DNA of 64,000 nucleotides from Brachyhypopomus gauderio (taxonomy: Eukaryota > Chordata > Actinopteri > Gymnotiformes > Hypopomidae). Every line of letters begins with the position of its first letter. The first letter of the stretch is position 1. Of the stretch, positions 6,922 through 20,617 are shown piece by piece. Under the pieces are notes generated by a model, which worked only from the letters and a program-made list of their open reading frames with translations, was not told the DNA's origin and did no database searches. The stretch covers positions 49,813,898-49,877,897 of the forward strand of contig NC_135212.1 of NCBI RefSeq assembly GCF_052324685.1, in the 5' to 3' direction. The position numbers and the translations under genes are program-made.

Positions 6922-9407
6922 AATTACGGTTGTGTGTCGATTGCGATTTCAAAGATGCAAACACTTTCACAGCACAAAAGGAAGCTTGTCTGACTTGTGG
7001 GTCCTGCACTTACATCAGGAGACACGATTGTCAGAAATTTAAAAAAGCAACACCGACGAAGGTGGGATTCGAACCCACGCGAGCTATGCAAAATGGATAA
7101 GCAGTCCATCACCTTAACCTCTAGGCCACCTCGTCGTTTGTGGTTGTGTGTCGATAGCAATTTCAAAGAAGCAAACACTTTCACAGCAAAAAAGAAGGCT
7201 TTTTTGACTTGTGGGTCCTGCACTTACATCAGGAGACACGATTGTCAGAAATTTAAAAAAGCAACACCGACGAAGGTGGGATTCGAACCCACGCGTGCTA
7301 TGCAAAATTGATTAGCAGTCCATCACCTTAACCTCTAGGCCACCTCGTCGTTTGTGGTTGTGTGTCGATTGCGATTTCAAAGATGCAAACACTTTCACAG
7401 CACAAAAGAAGGCTTATCTGACTTGTGGGTCCTGCACTTACACCAGGAGACACGATTGTCAGAAATTAAAGAAAGCAACACCGACGAAGGTGGGATTCGA
7501 ACCCACGCGTGCTATGCACAATGGATTAGCAGTCCATCGCCTTAACCTCTCGGCCACCTCGTCAATTACGGTTGTGTGTCGATTGCGATTTCAAAGATGC
7601 AAATACTTTCACAGCACAAAAGGAGGCGTATCTGACTTGTGGGTCCTGCACTTATATCAGGAGACACGATGGTCAGAAATTAAAGAAAGCAACACCGACG
7701 AAGGTGGGATTCGAACCCACGCGTGCTATGCACAATGGATTAGCAGTCCATCGCCTTAACCTCTCGGCCACCTCGTCGTTTGTGGTTGTGTGTCGATAGC
7801 AATTTCAAAGAAGCAAACACTTTCACAGCACAAAAGAAGGCTTTTCTGACTTGTGGGTCCTGTAGTTACAGCAGGAGACACGATTGTCAGAAATTAAAGA
7901 AAGCAACACCGACGGAGGTGGGATTCGAACACACACGTGCTATGCATAATGGATTAGCAGTCCATCGCCTTAATCTATCCGCCACCTTGTCGTTTGTGCT
8001 TGTGTGTCGATTGCGATTTCAAAGATGCAAACACTTTCACAGCACAAAAGCAGCCGTATCTGACTTGTGGGTACTGCACTTACACCAGGAGACATGATTG
8101 TCAGAAATTAAAGAAAGCAACACCGACGAAGGTGGGATTCGAACCCACGCGTGCTATGCACAATGGATTAGCAGTCCATCGCCTTAACCTCTCGGCCACC
8201 TCGTCAATTACAGTTGTGTGTCGATTGCGATTTCAAAGATGCAAACACTTTCACAGCACAAAAGGAGGCTTATCTGACTTGTGGGTCCTGCACTTACTTC
8301 AGGAGACACGATTGTCAGAAATTAAAGAAAACAACACCGACGAATGTGGTATACAAACCCACGCGTGCAAAGCACAATGGATTAGCAGTCCATCGCCTTA
8401 ACCTCTTGGCTACCTCGTCGCTTGTGGTTTTGTGTCGATTGCGATTTCAAAGATGCAAACACTTTCACAGCACAAAAGCAGCCGTATCTGACTTGTGGGT
8501 ACTGCACTTACACCAGGAGACACGATTGTCAGAAATTAAAGAAAGCAACACCGACGAAGGTGGGATTCGAACCCACGCGTGCTATGCATAATGGATTAGC
8601 AGTCCATCTCCTTAACCTCTCGGCCACCTCGTCAATCACGGTTGTGTGTCGATTGCGATTTCAAAGATGCAAACACTTTCACAGCACAAAAGGAGGCTTG
8701 TCTGACTTGTGGGTCCTGCACTTACATCAGGAGACACGATTGTCAGAAATTTAAAAAAGCAACACCGACGAAGGTGGGATTCGAACCCACGCGAGCTATG
8801 CAAAATGGATAAGCAGTCCATCACCTTAACCTCTAGGCCACCTCGTCGTTTGTGGTTGTGTGTCGATAGCAATTTCAAAGAAGCAAACACTTTCACAGCA
8901 CAAAAGAAGGCTTTTTTGACTTGTGGGTCCTGCACTTACATCAGGAGACACGATTGTCAGAAATTTAAAAAAGCAACACCGACGAAGGTGGGATTCGAAC
9001 CCACGCGTGCTATGCAAAATTGATTAGCAGTCCATCACCTTAACCTCTAGGCCACCTCGTCGTTTGTGGTTGTTTGTCGATTGCGATTTCAAAGATGCAA
9101 ACACTTTCACAGCACAAAAGAAGGCTTATCTGACTTGTGGGTCCTGCACTTACACCAGGAGACACGATTGTCAGAAATTAAAGAAAGCAACACCGACGAA
9201 GGTGGGATTCTAACCCACGCGTGCTATGCACAATGGATTAGCAGTCCATCGCCTTAACCTCTCGGCCACCTCGTCAATTACGGTTGTGTGTCGATTGCGA
9301 TTTCAAAGATGCAAATACTTTCACAGCACAAAAGGAGGCGTATCTGACTTGTGGGTCCTGCACTTATATCAGGAGACACGATGGTCAGAAATTAAAGAAA
9401 GCAACAC

Positions 9408-9489
9408 CAACGAAGGTGGGATTCGAACCCACGCGTGCTATGCACAATGGATTTGCAGTCCATTGCCTTAACCTCTCGGCCACCTCGTC
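9408..9489 (-). tRNA. tRNA-Ser body with anticodon GCA (cysteine anticodon)
   Basis: The plus strand reads ggatttgcag where all other copies have ggattagcag or a base-37 variant. T36 is therefore A and the anticodon at 9454-9456 becomes GCA, which reads the cysteine codons UGC/UGU. The body is still serine type: long variable arm GTGC/GCAC, G73, intact A and B boxes. Two further changes are mild: C72 to T (G1-U72 wobble) and G26 to A. SerRS recognises the variable arm and discriminator and not the anticodon, so by family knowledge this tRNA would be expected to carry serine to cysteine codons if expressed. The 3' flank is TTTCTTT, without a T4. The equivalent locus in the duplicated block (13046-13127) has GCU, so the change is recent or an error. 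Confidence 0.85.
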
Positions 9490-9835
9490 GTTTGTGGTTG
9501 TGTGTCGATAGCAATTTCAAAGAAGCAAACACTTTCACAGCACAAAAGAAGGCTTTTCTGACTTGTGGGTCCTGTAGTTACAGCAGGAGACACGATTGTC
9601 AGAAATTAAAGAAAGCAACACCGACGAAGGTGGGATTCGAACCCACGCGTGCAAAGCACAATGGATTAGCAGTCCATCACCTTAACCTCTCGGCCACCTC
9701 ATCGTTTGTGGTTGTGTGTCGATAGCAATTTCAAAGAAGCAAGCACTTTCACAGCACAAAAGAAGGCCTTTCTGACTTGTGGGTCCTGTAGTTACATCAG
9801 GAGACACGATTGTCAGAAATTAAAAAAAGCAACAC

Positions 9836-9917
9836 CGACGAAGGTGGGATTCGAACCCACGCATGCAAAGCACAATGGATTAGCAGTCCATCGCCTTAAC
9901 CTCTCGGCCACCTCGTC
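9836..9917 (-). tRNA. tRNA-Ser-GCT: tRNA-Ser(GCU), T7 terminator, one variable-stem G-U pair
   Basis: The body is intact with a TTT variable loop; acgcatgc on the plus strand turns one variable-stem pair into G-U. T7 lies seven bases downstream. The same allele is at 18610-18691. Confidence 0.95.
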
Positions 9918-12900
9918 AATTATGGTTGTGTGTCGATTGTGATTTCAAAGATGCAAACACTTTCACAGCACAAAAGCAGGCTTATCTGACTTGTGGGTCC
10001 TGCACTTATATAAGGAGACACGATTGTCAGAAATTAAAGAAAGCAACACCGACGAAGGTAGGATTCGAACCCACCCGTGCTATGCACAATGGATTAGCAG
10101 TCCATCGCCTTAACCTCTCGGCCACCTCGTCGTTTGTGGTTGTGTGTCGATAGCAATTTCAAAGAAGCAAACACTTTCACAGCACAAAAGCAGCCGTATA
10201 TGACTTGTGGGTCCTGCACTTACAACAGGAGACACGATTGTCAGAAATTAAAGAAAGCCACACCGACGAAGGTGGGATTCGAACCCACGCGTGCTATGCA
10301 CAATGGATTAGCAGTCCATCCCCATAACCTCTCGGCCACCACGTCGTTTGTGGTTGTGTGTCGATTGCGATTTCAAAGATGCAAACACTTTCACAGCACA
10401 AAAGGAGGCTTATCTGACTTGTGGGTCCTGCACTTACATCAGGAGACACGATTGTCAGAAATTAAAGAAAGCAACACCGACGAAGGTGGGATTCGAACCC
10501 ACGCGTGCTATGCACAATGGATTAGCAGTCCATCGACTTAACCTCTCGGCCACCTCGTCAATTACGGTTGTGTGTCGATTGCGATTTCAAAGATGCAAAC
10601 ACTTTCACAGCACAAAAGGAAGCTTGTCTGACTTGTGGGTCCTGCACTTACATCAGGAGACACGATTGTCAGAAATTTAAAAAAGCAACACCGACGAAGG
10701 TGGGATTCGAACCCACGCGAGCTATGCAAAATGGATAAGCAGTCCATCACCTTAACCTCTAGGCCACCTCGTCGTTTGTGGTTGTGTGTCGATAGCAATT
10801 TCAAAGAAGCAAACACTTTCACAGCAAAAAAGAAGGCTTTTTTGACTTGTGGGTCCTGCACTTACATCAGGAGACACGATTGTCAGAAATTTAAAAAAGC
10901 AACACCGACGAAGGTGGGATTCGAACCCACGCGTGCTATGCAAAATTGATTAGCAGTCCATCACCTTAACCTCTAGGCCACCTCGTCGTTTGTGGTTGTG
11001 TGTCGATTGCGATTTCAAAGATGCAAACACTTTCACAGCACAAAAGAAGGCTTATCTGACTTGTGGGTCCTGCACTTACACCAGGAGACACGATTGTCAG
11101 AAATTAAAGAAAGCAACACCGACGAAGGTGGGATTCGAACCCACGCGTGCTATGCACAATGGATTAGCAGTCCATCGCCTTAACCTCTCGGCCACCTCGT
11201 CAATTACGGTTGTGTGTCGATTGCGATTTCAAAGATGCAAATACTTTCACAGCACAAAAGGAGGCGTATCTGACTTGTGGGTCCTGCACTTATATCAGGA
11301 GACACGATGGTCAGAAATTAAAGAAAGCAACACCGACGAAGGTGGGATTCGAACCCACGCGTGCTATGCACAATGGATTAGCAGTCCATCGCCTTAACCT
11401 CTCGGCCACCTCGTCGTTTGTGGTTGTGTGTCGATAGCAATTTCAAAGAAGCAAACACTTTCACAGCACAAAAGAAGGCTTTTCTGACTTGTGGGTCCTG
11501 TAGTTACAGCAGGAGACACGATTGTCAGAAATTAAAGAAAGCAACACCGACGGAGGTGGGATTCGAACACACACGTGCTATGCATAATGGATTAGCAGTC
11601 CATCGCCTTAATCTATCCGCCACCTTGTCGTTTGTGCTTGTGTGTCGATTGCGATTTCAAAGATGCAAACACTTTCACAGCACAAAAGCAGCCGTATCTG
11701 ACTTGTGGGTACTGCACTTACACCAGGAGACATGATTGTCAGAAATTAAAGAAAGCAACACCGACGAAGGTGGGATTCGAACCCACGCGTGCTATGCACA
11801 ATGGATTAGCAGTCCATCGCCTTAACCTCTCGGCCACCTCGTCAATTACAGTTGTGTGTCGATTGCGATTTCAAAGATGCAAACACTTTCACAGCACAAA
11901 AGGAGGCTTATCTGACTTGTGGGTCCTGCACTTACTTCAGGAGACACGATTGTCAGAAATTAAAGAAAACAACACCGACGAATGTGGTATACAAACCCAC
12001 GCGTGCAAAGCACAATGGATTAGCAGTCCATCGCCTTAACCTCTTGGCTACCTCGTCGCTTGTGGTTTTGTGTCGATTGCGATTTCAAAGATGCAAACAC
12101 TTTCACAGCACAAAAGCAGCCGTATCTGACTTGTGGGTACTGCACTTACACCAGGAGACACGATTGTCAGAAATTAAAGAAAGCAACACCGACGAAGGTG
12201 GGATTCGAACCCACGCGTGCTATGCATAATGGATTAGCAGTCCATCTCCTTAACCTCTCGGCCACCTCGTCAATCACGGTTGTGTGTCGATTGCGATTTC
12301 AAAGATGCAAACACTTTCACAGCACAAAAGGAGGCTTGTCTGACTTGTGGGTCCTGCACTTACATCAGGAGACACGATTGTCAGAAATTTAAAAAAGCAA
12401 CACCGACGAAGGTGGGATTCGAACCCACGCGAGCTATGCAAAATGGATAAGCAGTCCATCACCTTAACCTCTAGGCCACCTCGTCGTTTGTGGTTGTGTG
12501 TCGATAGCAATTTCAAAGAAGCAAACACTTTCACAGCACAAAAGAAGGCTTTTTTGACTTGTGGGTCCTGCACTTACATCAGGAGACACGATTGTCAGAA
12601 ATTTAAAAAAGCAACACCGACGAAGGTGGGATTCGAACCCACGCGTGCTATGCAAAATTGATTAGCAGTCCATCACCTTAACCTCTAGGCCACCTCGTCG
12701 TTTGTGGTTGTTTGTCGATTGCGATTTCAAAGATGCAAACACTTTCACAGCACAAAAGAAGGCTTATCTGACTTGTGGGTCCTGCACATACACCAGGAGA
12801 CACGATTGTCAGAAATTAAAGAAAGCAACACCGACGAAGGTGGGATTCTAACCCACGCGTGCTATGCACAATGGATTAGCAGTCCATCGCCTTAACCTCT

Positions 12901-15900
12901 CGGCCACCTCGTCAATTACGGTTGTGTGTCGATTGCGATTTCAAAGATGCAAATACTTTCACAGCACAAAAGGAGGCGTATCTGACTTGTGGGTCCTGCA
13001 CTTATATCAGGAGACACGATGGTCAGAAATTAAAGAAAGCAACACCGACGAAGGTGGGATTCGAACCCACGCGTGCTATGCACAATGGATTAGCAGTCCA
13101 TCGCCTTAACCTCTCGGCCACCTCGTCGTTTGTGGTTGTGTGTCGATAGCAATTTCAAAGAAGCAAACACTTTCACAGCACAAAAGAAGGCTTTTCTGAC
13201 TTGTGGGTCCTGTAGTTACAGCAGGAGACACGATTGTCAGAAATTAAAGAAAGCAACACCGACGAAGGTGGGATTCGAACCCACGCGTGCAAAGCACAAT
13301 GGATTAGCAGTCCATCACCTTAACCTCTCGGCCACCTCATCGTTTGTGGTTGTGTGTCGATAGCAATTTCAAAGAAGCAAACACTTTCACAGCACAAAAG
13401 AAGGCTTTTCTGACTTGTGGGTCCTGTAGTTACAGCAGGAGACACGATTGTCAGAAATTAAAGAAAGCAACACCGACGGAGGTGGGATTCGAACACACAC
13501 GTGCTATGCATAATGGATTAGCAGTCCATCGCCTTAATCTATCCGCCAGCTTGTCGTTTGTGCTTGTGTGTCGATTGCGATTTCAAAGATGCAAACACTT
13601 TCACAGCACAAAAGCAGCCGTATCTGACTTGTGGGTACTGCACTTACACCAGGAGACATGATTGTCAGAAATTAAAGAAAGCAACACCGACGAAGGTGGG
13701 ATTCGAACCCACGCGTGCTATGCACAATGGATTAGCAGTCCATCGCCTTAACCTCTCGGCCACCTCGTCAATTACAGTTGTGTGTCGATTGCGATTTCAA
13801 AGATGCAAACACTTTCACAGCACAAAAGGAGGCTTATCTGACTTGTGGGTCCTGCACTTACTTCAGGAGACACGATTGTCAGAAATTAAAGAAAACAACA
13901 CCGACGAATGTGGTATACAAACCCACGCGTGCAAAGCACAATGGATTAGCAGTCCATCGCCTTAACCTCTTGGCTACCTCGTCGCTTGTGGTTTTGTGTC
14001 GATTGCGATTTCAAAGATGCAAACACTTTCACAGCACAAAAGCAGCCGTATCTGACTTGTGGGTACTGCACTTACACCAGGAGACACGATTGTCAGAAAT
14101 TAAAGAAAGCAACACCGACGAAGGTGGGATTCGAACCCACGCGTGCTATGCATAATGGATTAGCAGTCCATCTCCTTAACCTCTCGGCCACCTCGTCAAT
14201 CACGGTTGTGTGTCGATTGCGATTTCAAAGATGCAAACACTTTCACAGCACAAAAGGAGGCTTGTCTGACTTGTGGGTCCTGCACTTACATCAGGAGACA
14301 CGATTGTCAGAAATTTAAAAAAGCAACACCGACGAAGGTGGGATTCGAACCCACGCGAGCTATGCAAAATGGATAAGCAGTCCATCACCTTAACCTCTAG
14401 GCCACCTCGTCGTTTGTGGTTGTGTGTCGATAGCAATTTCAAAGAAGCAAACACTTTCACAGCACAAAAGAAGGCTTTTTTGACTTGTGGGTCCTGCACT
14501 TACATCAGGAGACACGATTGTCAGAAATTTAAAAAAGCAACACCGACGAAGGTGGGATTCGAACCCACGCGTGCTATGCAAAATTGATTAGCAGTCCATC
14601 ACCTTAACCTCTAGGCCACCTCGTCGTTTGTGGTTGTTTGTCGATTGCGATTTCAAAGATGCAAACACTTTCACAGCACAAAAGAAGGCTTATCTGACTT
14701 GTGGGTCCTGCACTTACACCAGGAGACACGATTGTCAGAAATTAAAGAAAGCAACACCGACGAAGGTGGGATTCTAACCCACGCGTGCTATGCACAATGG
14801 ATTAGCAGTCCATCGCCTTAACCTCTCGGCCACCTCGTCAATTACGGTTGTGTGTCGATTGCGATTTCAAAGATGCAAACACTTTCACAGCACAAAAGGA
14901 AGCTTGTCTGACTTGTGGGTCCTGCACTTACATCAGGAGACACGATTGTCAGAAATTTAAAAAAGCAACACCGACGAAGGTGGGATTCGAACCCACGCGA
15001 GCTATGCAAAATGGATAAGCAGTCCATCACCTTAACCTCTAGGCCACCTCGTCGTTTGTGGTTGTGTGTCGATAGCAATTTCAAAGAAGCAAACACTTTC
15101 ACAGCAAAAAAGAAGGCTTTTTTGACTTGTGGGTCCTGCACTTACATCAGGAGACACGATTGTCAGAAATTTAAAAAAGCAACACCGACGAAGGTGGGAT
15201 TCGAACCCACGCGTGCTATGCAAAATTGATTAGCAGTCCATCACCTTAACCTCTAGGCCACCTCGTCGTTTGTGGTTGTGTGTCGATTGCGATTTCAAAG
15301 ATGCAAACACTTTCACAGCACAAAAGAAGGCTTATCTGACTTGTGGGTCCTGCACTTACACCAGGAGACACGATTGTCAGAAATTAAAGAAAGCAACACC
15401 GACGAAGGTGGGATTCGAACCCACGCGTGCTATGCACAATGGATTAGCAGTCCATCGCCTTAACCTCTCGGCCACCTCGTCAATTACGGTTGTGTGTCGA
15501 TTGCGATTTCAAAGATGCAAATACTTTCACAGCACAAAAGGAGGCGTATCTGACTTGTGGGTCCTGCACTTATATCAGGAGACACGATGGTCAGAAATTA
15601 AAGAAAGCAACACCGACGAAGGTGGGATTCGAACCCACGCGTGCTATGCACAATGGATTAGCAGTCCATCGCCTTAACCTCTCGGCCACCTCGTCGTTTG
15701 TGGTTGTGTGTCGATAGCAATTTCAAAGAAGCAAACACTTTCACAGCACAAAAGAAGGCTTTTCTGACTTGTGGGTCCTGTAGTTACAGCAGGAGACACG
15801 ATTGTCAGAAATTAAAGAAAGCAACACCGACGGAGGTGGGATTCGAACACACACGTGCTATGCATAATGGATTAGCAGTCCATCGCCTTAATCTATCCGC

Positions 15901-16897
15901 CACCTTGTCGTTTGTGCTTGTGTGTCGATTGCGATTTCAAAGATGCAAACACTTTCACAGCACAAAAGCAGCCGTATCTGACTTGTGGGTACTGCACTTA
16001 CACCAGGAGACATGATTGTCAGAAATTAAAGAAAGCAACACCGACGAAGGTGGGATTCGAACCCACGCGTGCTATGCACAATGGATTAGCAGTCCATCGC
16101 CTTAACCTCTCGGCCACCTCGTCAATTACAGTTGTGTGTCGATTGCGATTTCAAAGATGCAAACACTTTCACAGCACAAAAGGAGGCTTATCTGACTTGT
16201 GGGTCCTGCACTTACTTCAGGAGACACGATTGTCAGAAATTAAAGAAAACAACACCGACGAATGTGGTATACAAACCCACGCGTGCAAAGCACAATGGAT
16301 TAGCAGTCCATCGCCTTAACCTCTTGGCTACCTCGTCGCTTGTGGTTTTGTGTCGATTGCGATTTCAAAGATGCAAACACTTTCACAGCACAAAAGCAGC
16401 CGTATCTGACTTGTGGGTACTGCACTTACACCAGGAGACACGATTGTCAGAAATTAAAGAAAGCAACACCGACGAAGGTGGGATTCGAACCCACGCTTGC
16501 TATGCATAATGGATTAGCAGTCCATCTCCTTAACCTCTCGGCCACCTCGTCAATCACGGTTGTGTGTCGATTGCGATTTCAAAGATGCAAACACTTTCAC
16601 AGCACAAAAGGAGGCTTGTCTGACTTGTGGGTCCTGCACTTACATCAGGAGACACGATTGTCAGAAATTTAAAAAAGCAACACCGACGAAGGTGGGATTC
16701 GAACCCACGCGAGCTATGCAAAATGGATAAGCAGTCCATCACCTTAACCTCTAGGCCACCTCGTCGTTTGTGGTTGTGTGTCGATAGCAATTTCAAAGAA
16801 GCAAACACTTTCACAGCACAAAAGAAGGCTTTTTTGACTTGTGGGTCCTGCACTTACATCAGGAGACACGATTGTCAGAAATTTAAAAAAGCAACAC

Positions 16898-16979
16898 CGA
16901 CGAAGGTGGGATTCGAACCCACGCGTGCTATGCAAAATTGGTTAGCAGTCCATCACCTTAACCTCTAGGCCACCTCGTC
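16898..16979 (-). pseudogene. Class d copy with a second anticodon-stem change
   Basis: Besides A41, base 39 is C (plus strand attggttag), so A31 faces C39 and two of five anticodon-stem pairs are lost. Only this member has the change. Confidence 0.8.
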
Positions 16980-18823
16980 GTTTGTGGTTGTTTGTCGATT
17001 GCGATTTCAAAGATGCAAACACTTTCACAGCACAAAAGAAGGCTTATCTGACTTGTGGGTCCTGCACTTACACCAGGAGACACGATTGTCAGAAATTAAA
17101 GAAAGCAACACCGACGAAGGTGGGATTCTAACCCACGCGTGCTATGCACAATGGATTAGCAGTCCATCGCCTTAACCTCTCGGCCACCTCGTCAATTACG
17201 GTTGTGTGTCGATTGCGATTTCAAAGATGCAAATACTTTCACAGCACAAAAGGAGGCGTGTCTGACTTGTGGGTCCTGCACTTATATCAGGAGACACGAT
17301 GGTCAGAAATTAAAGAAAGCAACACCGACGAAGGTGGGATTCGAACCCACGCATGCTATGCACAATGGATTAGCAGTCCATCGCCTTAACCTCTAGGCCA
17401 CCTCGTCGTTTGTGGTTGTGTGTCGATAGCAATTTCAAAGAAGCAAACACTTTCACAGCACAAAAGAAGGCTTTTCTGACTTGTGGGTCCTGTAGTTACA
17501 GCAGGAGACACGATTGTCAGAAATTAAAGAAAGCAACACCGACGAAGGTGGGATTCGAACCCACGCGTGCAAAGCACAATGGATTAGCAGTCCATCACCT
17601 TAACCTCTCGGCCACCTCATCGTTTGTGGTTGTGTGTCGATAGCAATTTCAAAGAAGCAAACACTTTCACAGCACAAAAGAAGGCTTTTCTGACTTGTGG
17701 GTCCTGTAGTTACAGCAGGAGACACGATTGTCAGAAATTAAAGAAAGCAACACCGACGGAGGTGGGATTCGAACACACACGTGCTATGCATAATGGATTA
17801 GCAGTCCATCGCCTTAATCTATCCGCCACCTTGTCGTTTGTGCTTGTGTGTCGATTGCGATTTCAAAGATGCAAACACTTTCACAGCACAAAAGCAGCCG
17901 TATCTGACTTGTGGGTACTGCACTTACACCAGGAGACATGATTGTCAGAAATTAAAGAAAGCAACACCGACGAAGGTGGGATTCGAACCCACGCGTGCTA
18001 TGCACAATGGATTAGCAGTCCATCGCCTTAACCTCTCGGCCACCTCGTCAATTACAGTTGTGTGTCGATTGCGATTTCAAAGATGCAAACACTTTCACAG
18101 CACAAAAGGAGGCTTATCTGACTTGTGGGTCCTGCACTTACTTCAGGAGACACGATTGTCAGAAATTAAAGAAAACAACACCGACGAATGTGGTATACAA
18201 ACCCACGCGTGCAAAGCACAATGGATTAGCAGTCCATCGCCTTAACCTCTTGGCTACCTCGTCGCTTGTGGTTTTGTGTCGATTGCGATTTCAAAGATGC
18301 AAACACTTTCACAGCACAAAAGCAGCCGTATCTGACTTGTGGGTACTGCACTTACACCAGGAGACACGATTGTCAGAAATTAAAGAAAGCAACACCGACG
18401 AAGGTGGGATTCGAACCCACGCGTGCAAAGCACAATGGATTAGCAGTCCATCACCTTAACCTCTCGGCCACCTCATCGTTTGTGGTTGTGTGTCGATAGC
18501 AATTTCAAAGAAGCAAGCACTTTCACAGCACAAAAGAAGGCCTTTCTGACTTGTGGGTCCTGTAGTTACATCAGGAGACACGATTGTCAGAAATTAAAAA
18601 AAGCAACACCGACGAAGGTGGGATTCGAACCCACGCATGCAAAGCACAATGGATTAGCAGTCCATCGCCTTAACCTCTCGGCCACCTCGTCAATTATGGT
18701 TGTGTGTCGATTGTGATTTCAAAGATGCAAACACTTTCACAGCACAAAAGCAGGCTTGTCTGACTTGTGGGTCCTGCACTTACATCAGGAGACACGATTG
18801 TCAGAAATTAAAAAAAGCAACAC

Positions 18824-18905
18824 CGACGAAGGTGGGATTCGAACCCACGCGTGCAAAGCACAATGGATTAGCAGTCCATCACCTTAACCTCTCGGCCACC
18901 TCATC
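18824..18905 (-). tRNA. tRNA-Ser-GCT: tRNA-Ser(GCU), T7 terminator, U3-G70 pair
   Basis: Plus-strand cctcatc makes base 3 T, a U3-G70 wobble in the acceptor stem, and catcacc makes base 25 T. T7 is present. The same 5' end (ctcatcg) is seen at 9622, 13260, 17540 and 18396 (starts), but those have TTTCTTT. Confidence 0.9.
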
Positions 18906-19037
18906 GTTTGTGGTTGTGTGTCGATAGCAATTTCAAAGAAGCAAGCACTTTCACAGCACAAAAGAAGGCCTTTCTGACTTGTGGGTCCTGTAGTTACAGC
19001 AGGAGACACGATTGTCAGAAATTAAAGAAAGCAACAC

Positions 19038-19119
19038 CGACGAAGGTGGGATTCGAACCCACGCGTGCTATGCACAATGGATTAGCAGTCCATCGCCTTA
19101 ACCTCACGCCCACCTCGTC
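19038..19119 (-). pseudogene. tRNA-Ser(GCU) with D-arm core lost
   Basis: The plus strand reads ctcacgccc, so C11 is G (11-24 pair lost) and the invariant A14, partner of U8, is T. Both changes also fall in the A box. This is a single copy in the window. Confidence 0.82.
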
Positions 19120-19893
19120 AATTACGGTTGTGTGTCGATTGCGATTTCAAAGATGCAAATACTTTCACAGCACAAAAGGAGGCTTATCTGACTTGTGGGT
19201 CCTGCACTTATATCAGGAGACACGATTGTCAGAAATTAAAGAAAGCAACACCGACGAAGGTGGGATTCGAACCCACGCGTGCTATGCACAATGGATTAGC
19301 AGTCCATTGCCTTAACCTCTCGGCCACCTCGTCGTTTGTGGTTGTGTGTCGATAGCAATTTCAAAGAAGCAAACACTTTCACAGCACAAAAGCAGCCGTA
19401 TATGACTTGTTGGTCCTGCACTTACAACAGGAGACACGATTGTCAGAAATTAAAGAAAGCAACACAGACGAAGGTGGGATTCGAACCCACGCGTGCTATG
19501 CACAATGGATTAGCAGTCCATCCCCTTAACCTCTTGGCCACCTCGTCGTTTGTGGTTGTGTGTCGATTGCGATTTCAAAGATGCAAACACTTTCACAGCA
19601 CAAAAGGAGGCTTATCTGACTTGTGGGTCCTGCACTTATATCAGGAGACACGATGGTCAGAAATTAAAGAAAGCAACACCGACGAAGGTGGGATTCGAAC
19701 CCACGCGTGCTATGCACAATGGATTAGCAGTCCATCGCCTTAACCTCTCGGCCACCTCGTCGTTTGTGGTTGTGTGTCGATAGCAATTTCAAAGAAGCAA
19801 ACACTTTCACAGCACAAAAGCAGCCGTATATGACTTGTTGGTCCTGCACTTACAACAGGAGACACGATTGTCAGAAATTAAAGAAAGCAACAC

Positions 19894-19975
19894 CGACGAA
19901 GGTGGGATTCGAACCCACGCGTGCTATGCACAATGGATTAGCAGTCCATCCCCTTAACCTCTTGGCCACCTCGTC
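19894..19975 (-). tRNA. tRNA-Ser(GCU), class f: C25 to G and G13 to A
   Basis: The 10-25 D-stem pair becomes G-G and G13 is A; the anticodon, B box and other stems are intact. Twenty-two members start at 19466, 19894, 22728, 24440, 29359, 31071, 33905, 34333, 37115, 38827, 39255, 41181, 42893, 43321, 46103, 47815, 48243, 51025, 51453, 56372, 58084 and 61508. Whether a two-pair D stem still works is uncertain. Confidence 0.75.
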
Positions 19976-20617
19976 GTTTGTGGTTGTGTGTCGATTGCGA
20001 TTTCAAAGATGCAAACACTTTCACAGCACAAAAGAAGGCTTATCTGACTTGTGGGTCCTGCACTTATATCAGGAGACACGATTGTCAGAAATTAAAGAAA
20101 GCAACACCGACGAAGGTGGGATTCGAACCCACGCGTGCTATGCACAATGGATTAGCAGTCCATCGCCTTAACCTCTCGGCCACCTCGTCAATTACAGTTG
20201 TGTGTCGATTGCGATTTCAAAGATGCAAACACTTTCACAGCACAAAAGGAGGCTTATCTGACTTGTGGGTCCTGCACTTACAACAGGAGACACGATTGTC
20301 AGAAATTAAAGAAAGCAACACCGACGAAGGTGGGATTCTAACCCACGCGTGCTATGCACAATGGATTAGCAGTCCATCCCCTTAACCTCTCGGCCACCTC
20401 GTCGTTTGTGGTTGTGTGTCGATTGCGATTTCAAAGAAGCAAACACTTTCACAGCACAAAAGCAGCCGTATATGACTTGTTGGTCCTGCACTTACAACAG
20501 GAGACACGATTGTCAGAAATTAAAGAAAGCAACACCGACGAAGGTGGGATTCGAACCCACGCGTGCTATGCACAATGGATTAGCAGTCCATCGCCTTAAC
20601 CTCTCGGCCACCTCGTC

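Larger units (their letters stand above)
5400..18400. repeat. Nested block duplications, 2,354/3,638/1,926/4,280-bp offsets
   Basis: Approximate blocks: 5.4-6.9 kb recurs at 7.8-9.3 kb (offset 2,354); 6.9-9.4 kb at 10.55-13.05 kb (3,638); 11.4-12.9 kb at 13.3-14.8 kb (1,926); and 10.55-14.1 kb at 14.8-18.4 kb (4,280). All offsets are whole multiples of 214. Class a, b, c, d and h pseudogenes keep their relative order in each block. Confidence 0.85.
206..20617 (-). repeat. Run of 96 tRNA-Ser loci in phase
   Basis: Gene k occupies 206+214k to 287+214k for k=0 to 95; I checked the phase at many points up to 20536-20617. Spacers are 132 bp. The first 16 genes are listed singly below; later ones are canonical unless named in a variant entry. 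The run ends at the first 52-bp spacer insertion. Confidence 0.97.

Noticed and set aside
9408-9489. Genuine tRNA-Cys gene
   Set aside because: The body has the long serine variable arm and is otherwise the array consensus; only the anticodon is of cysteine type.
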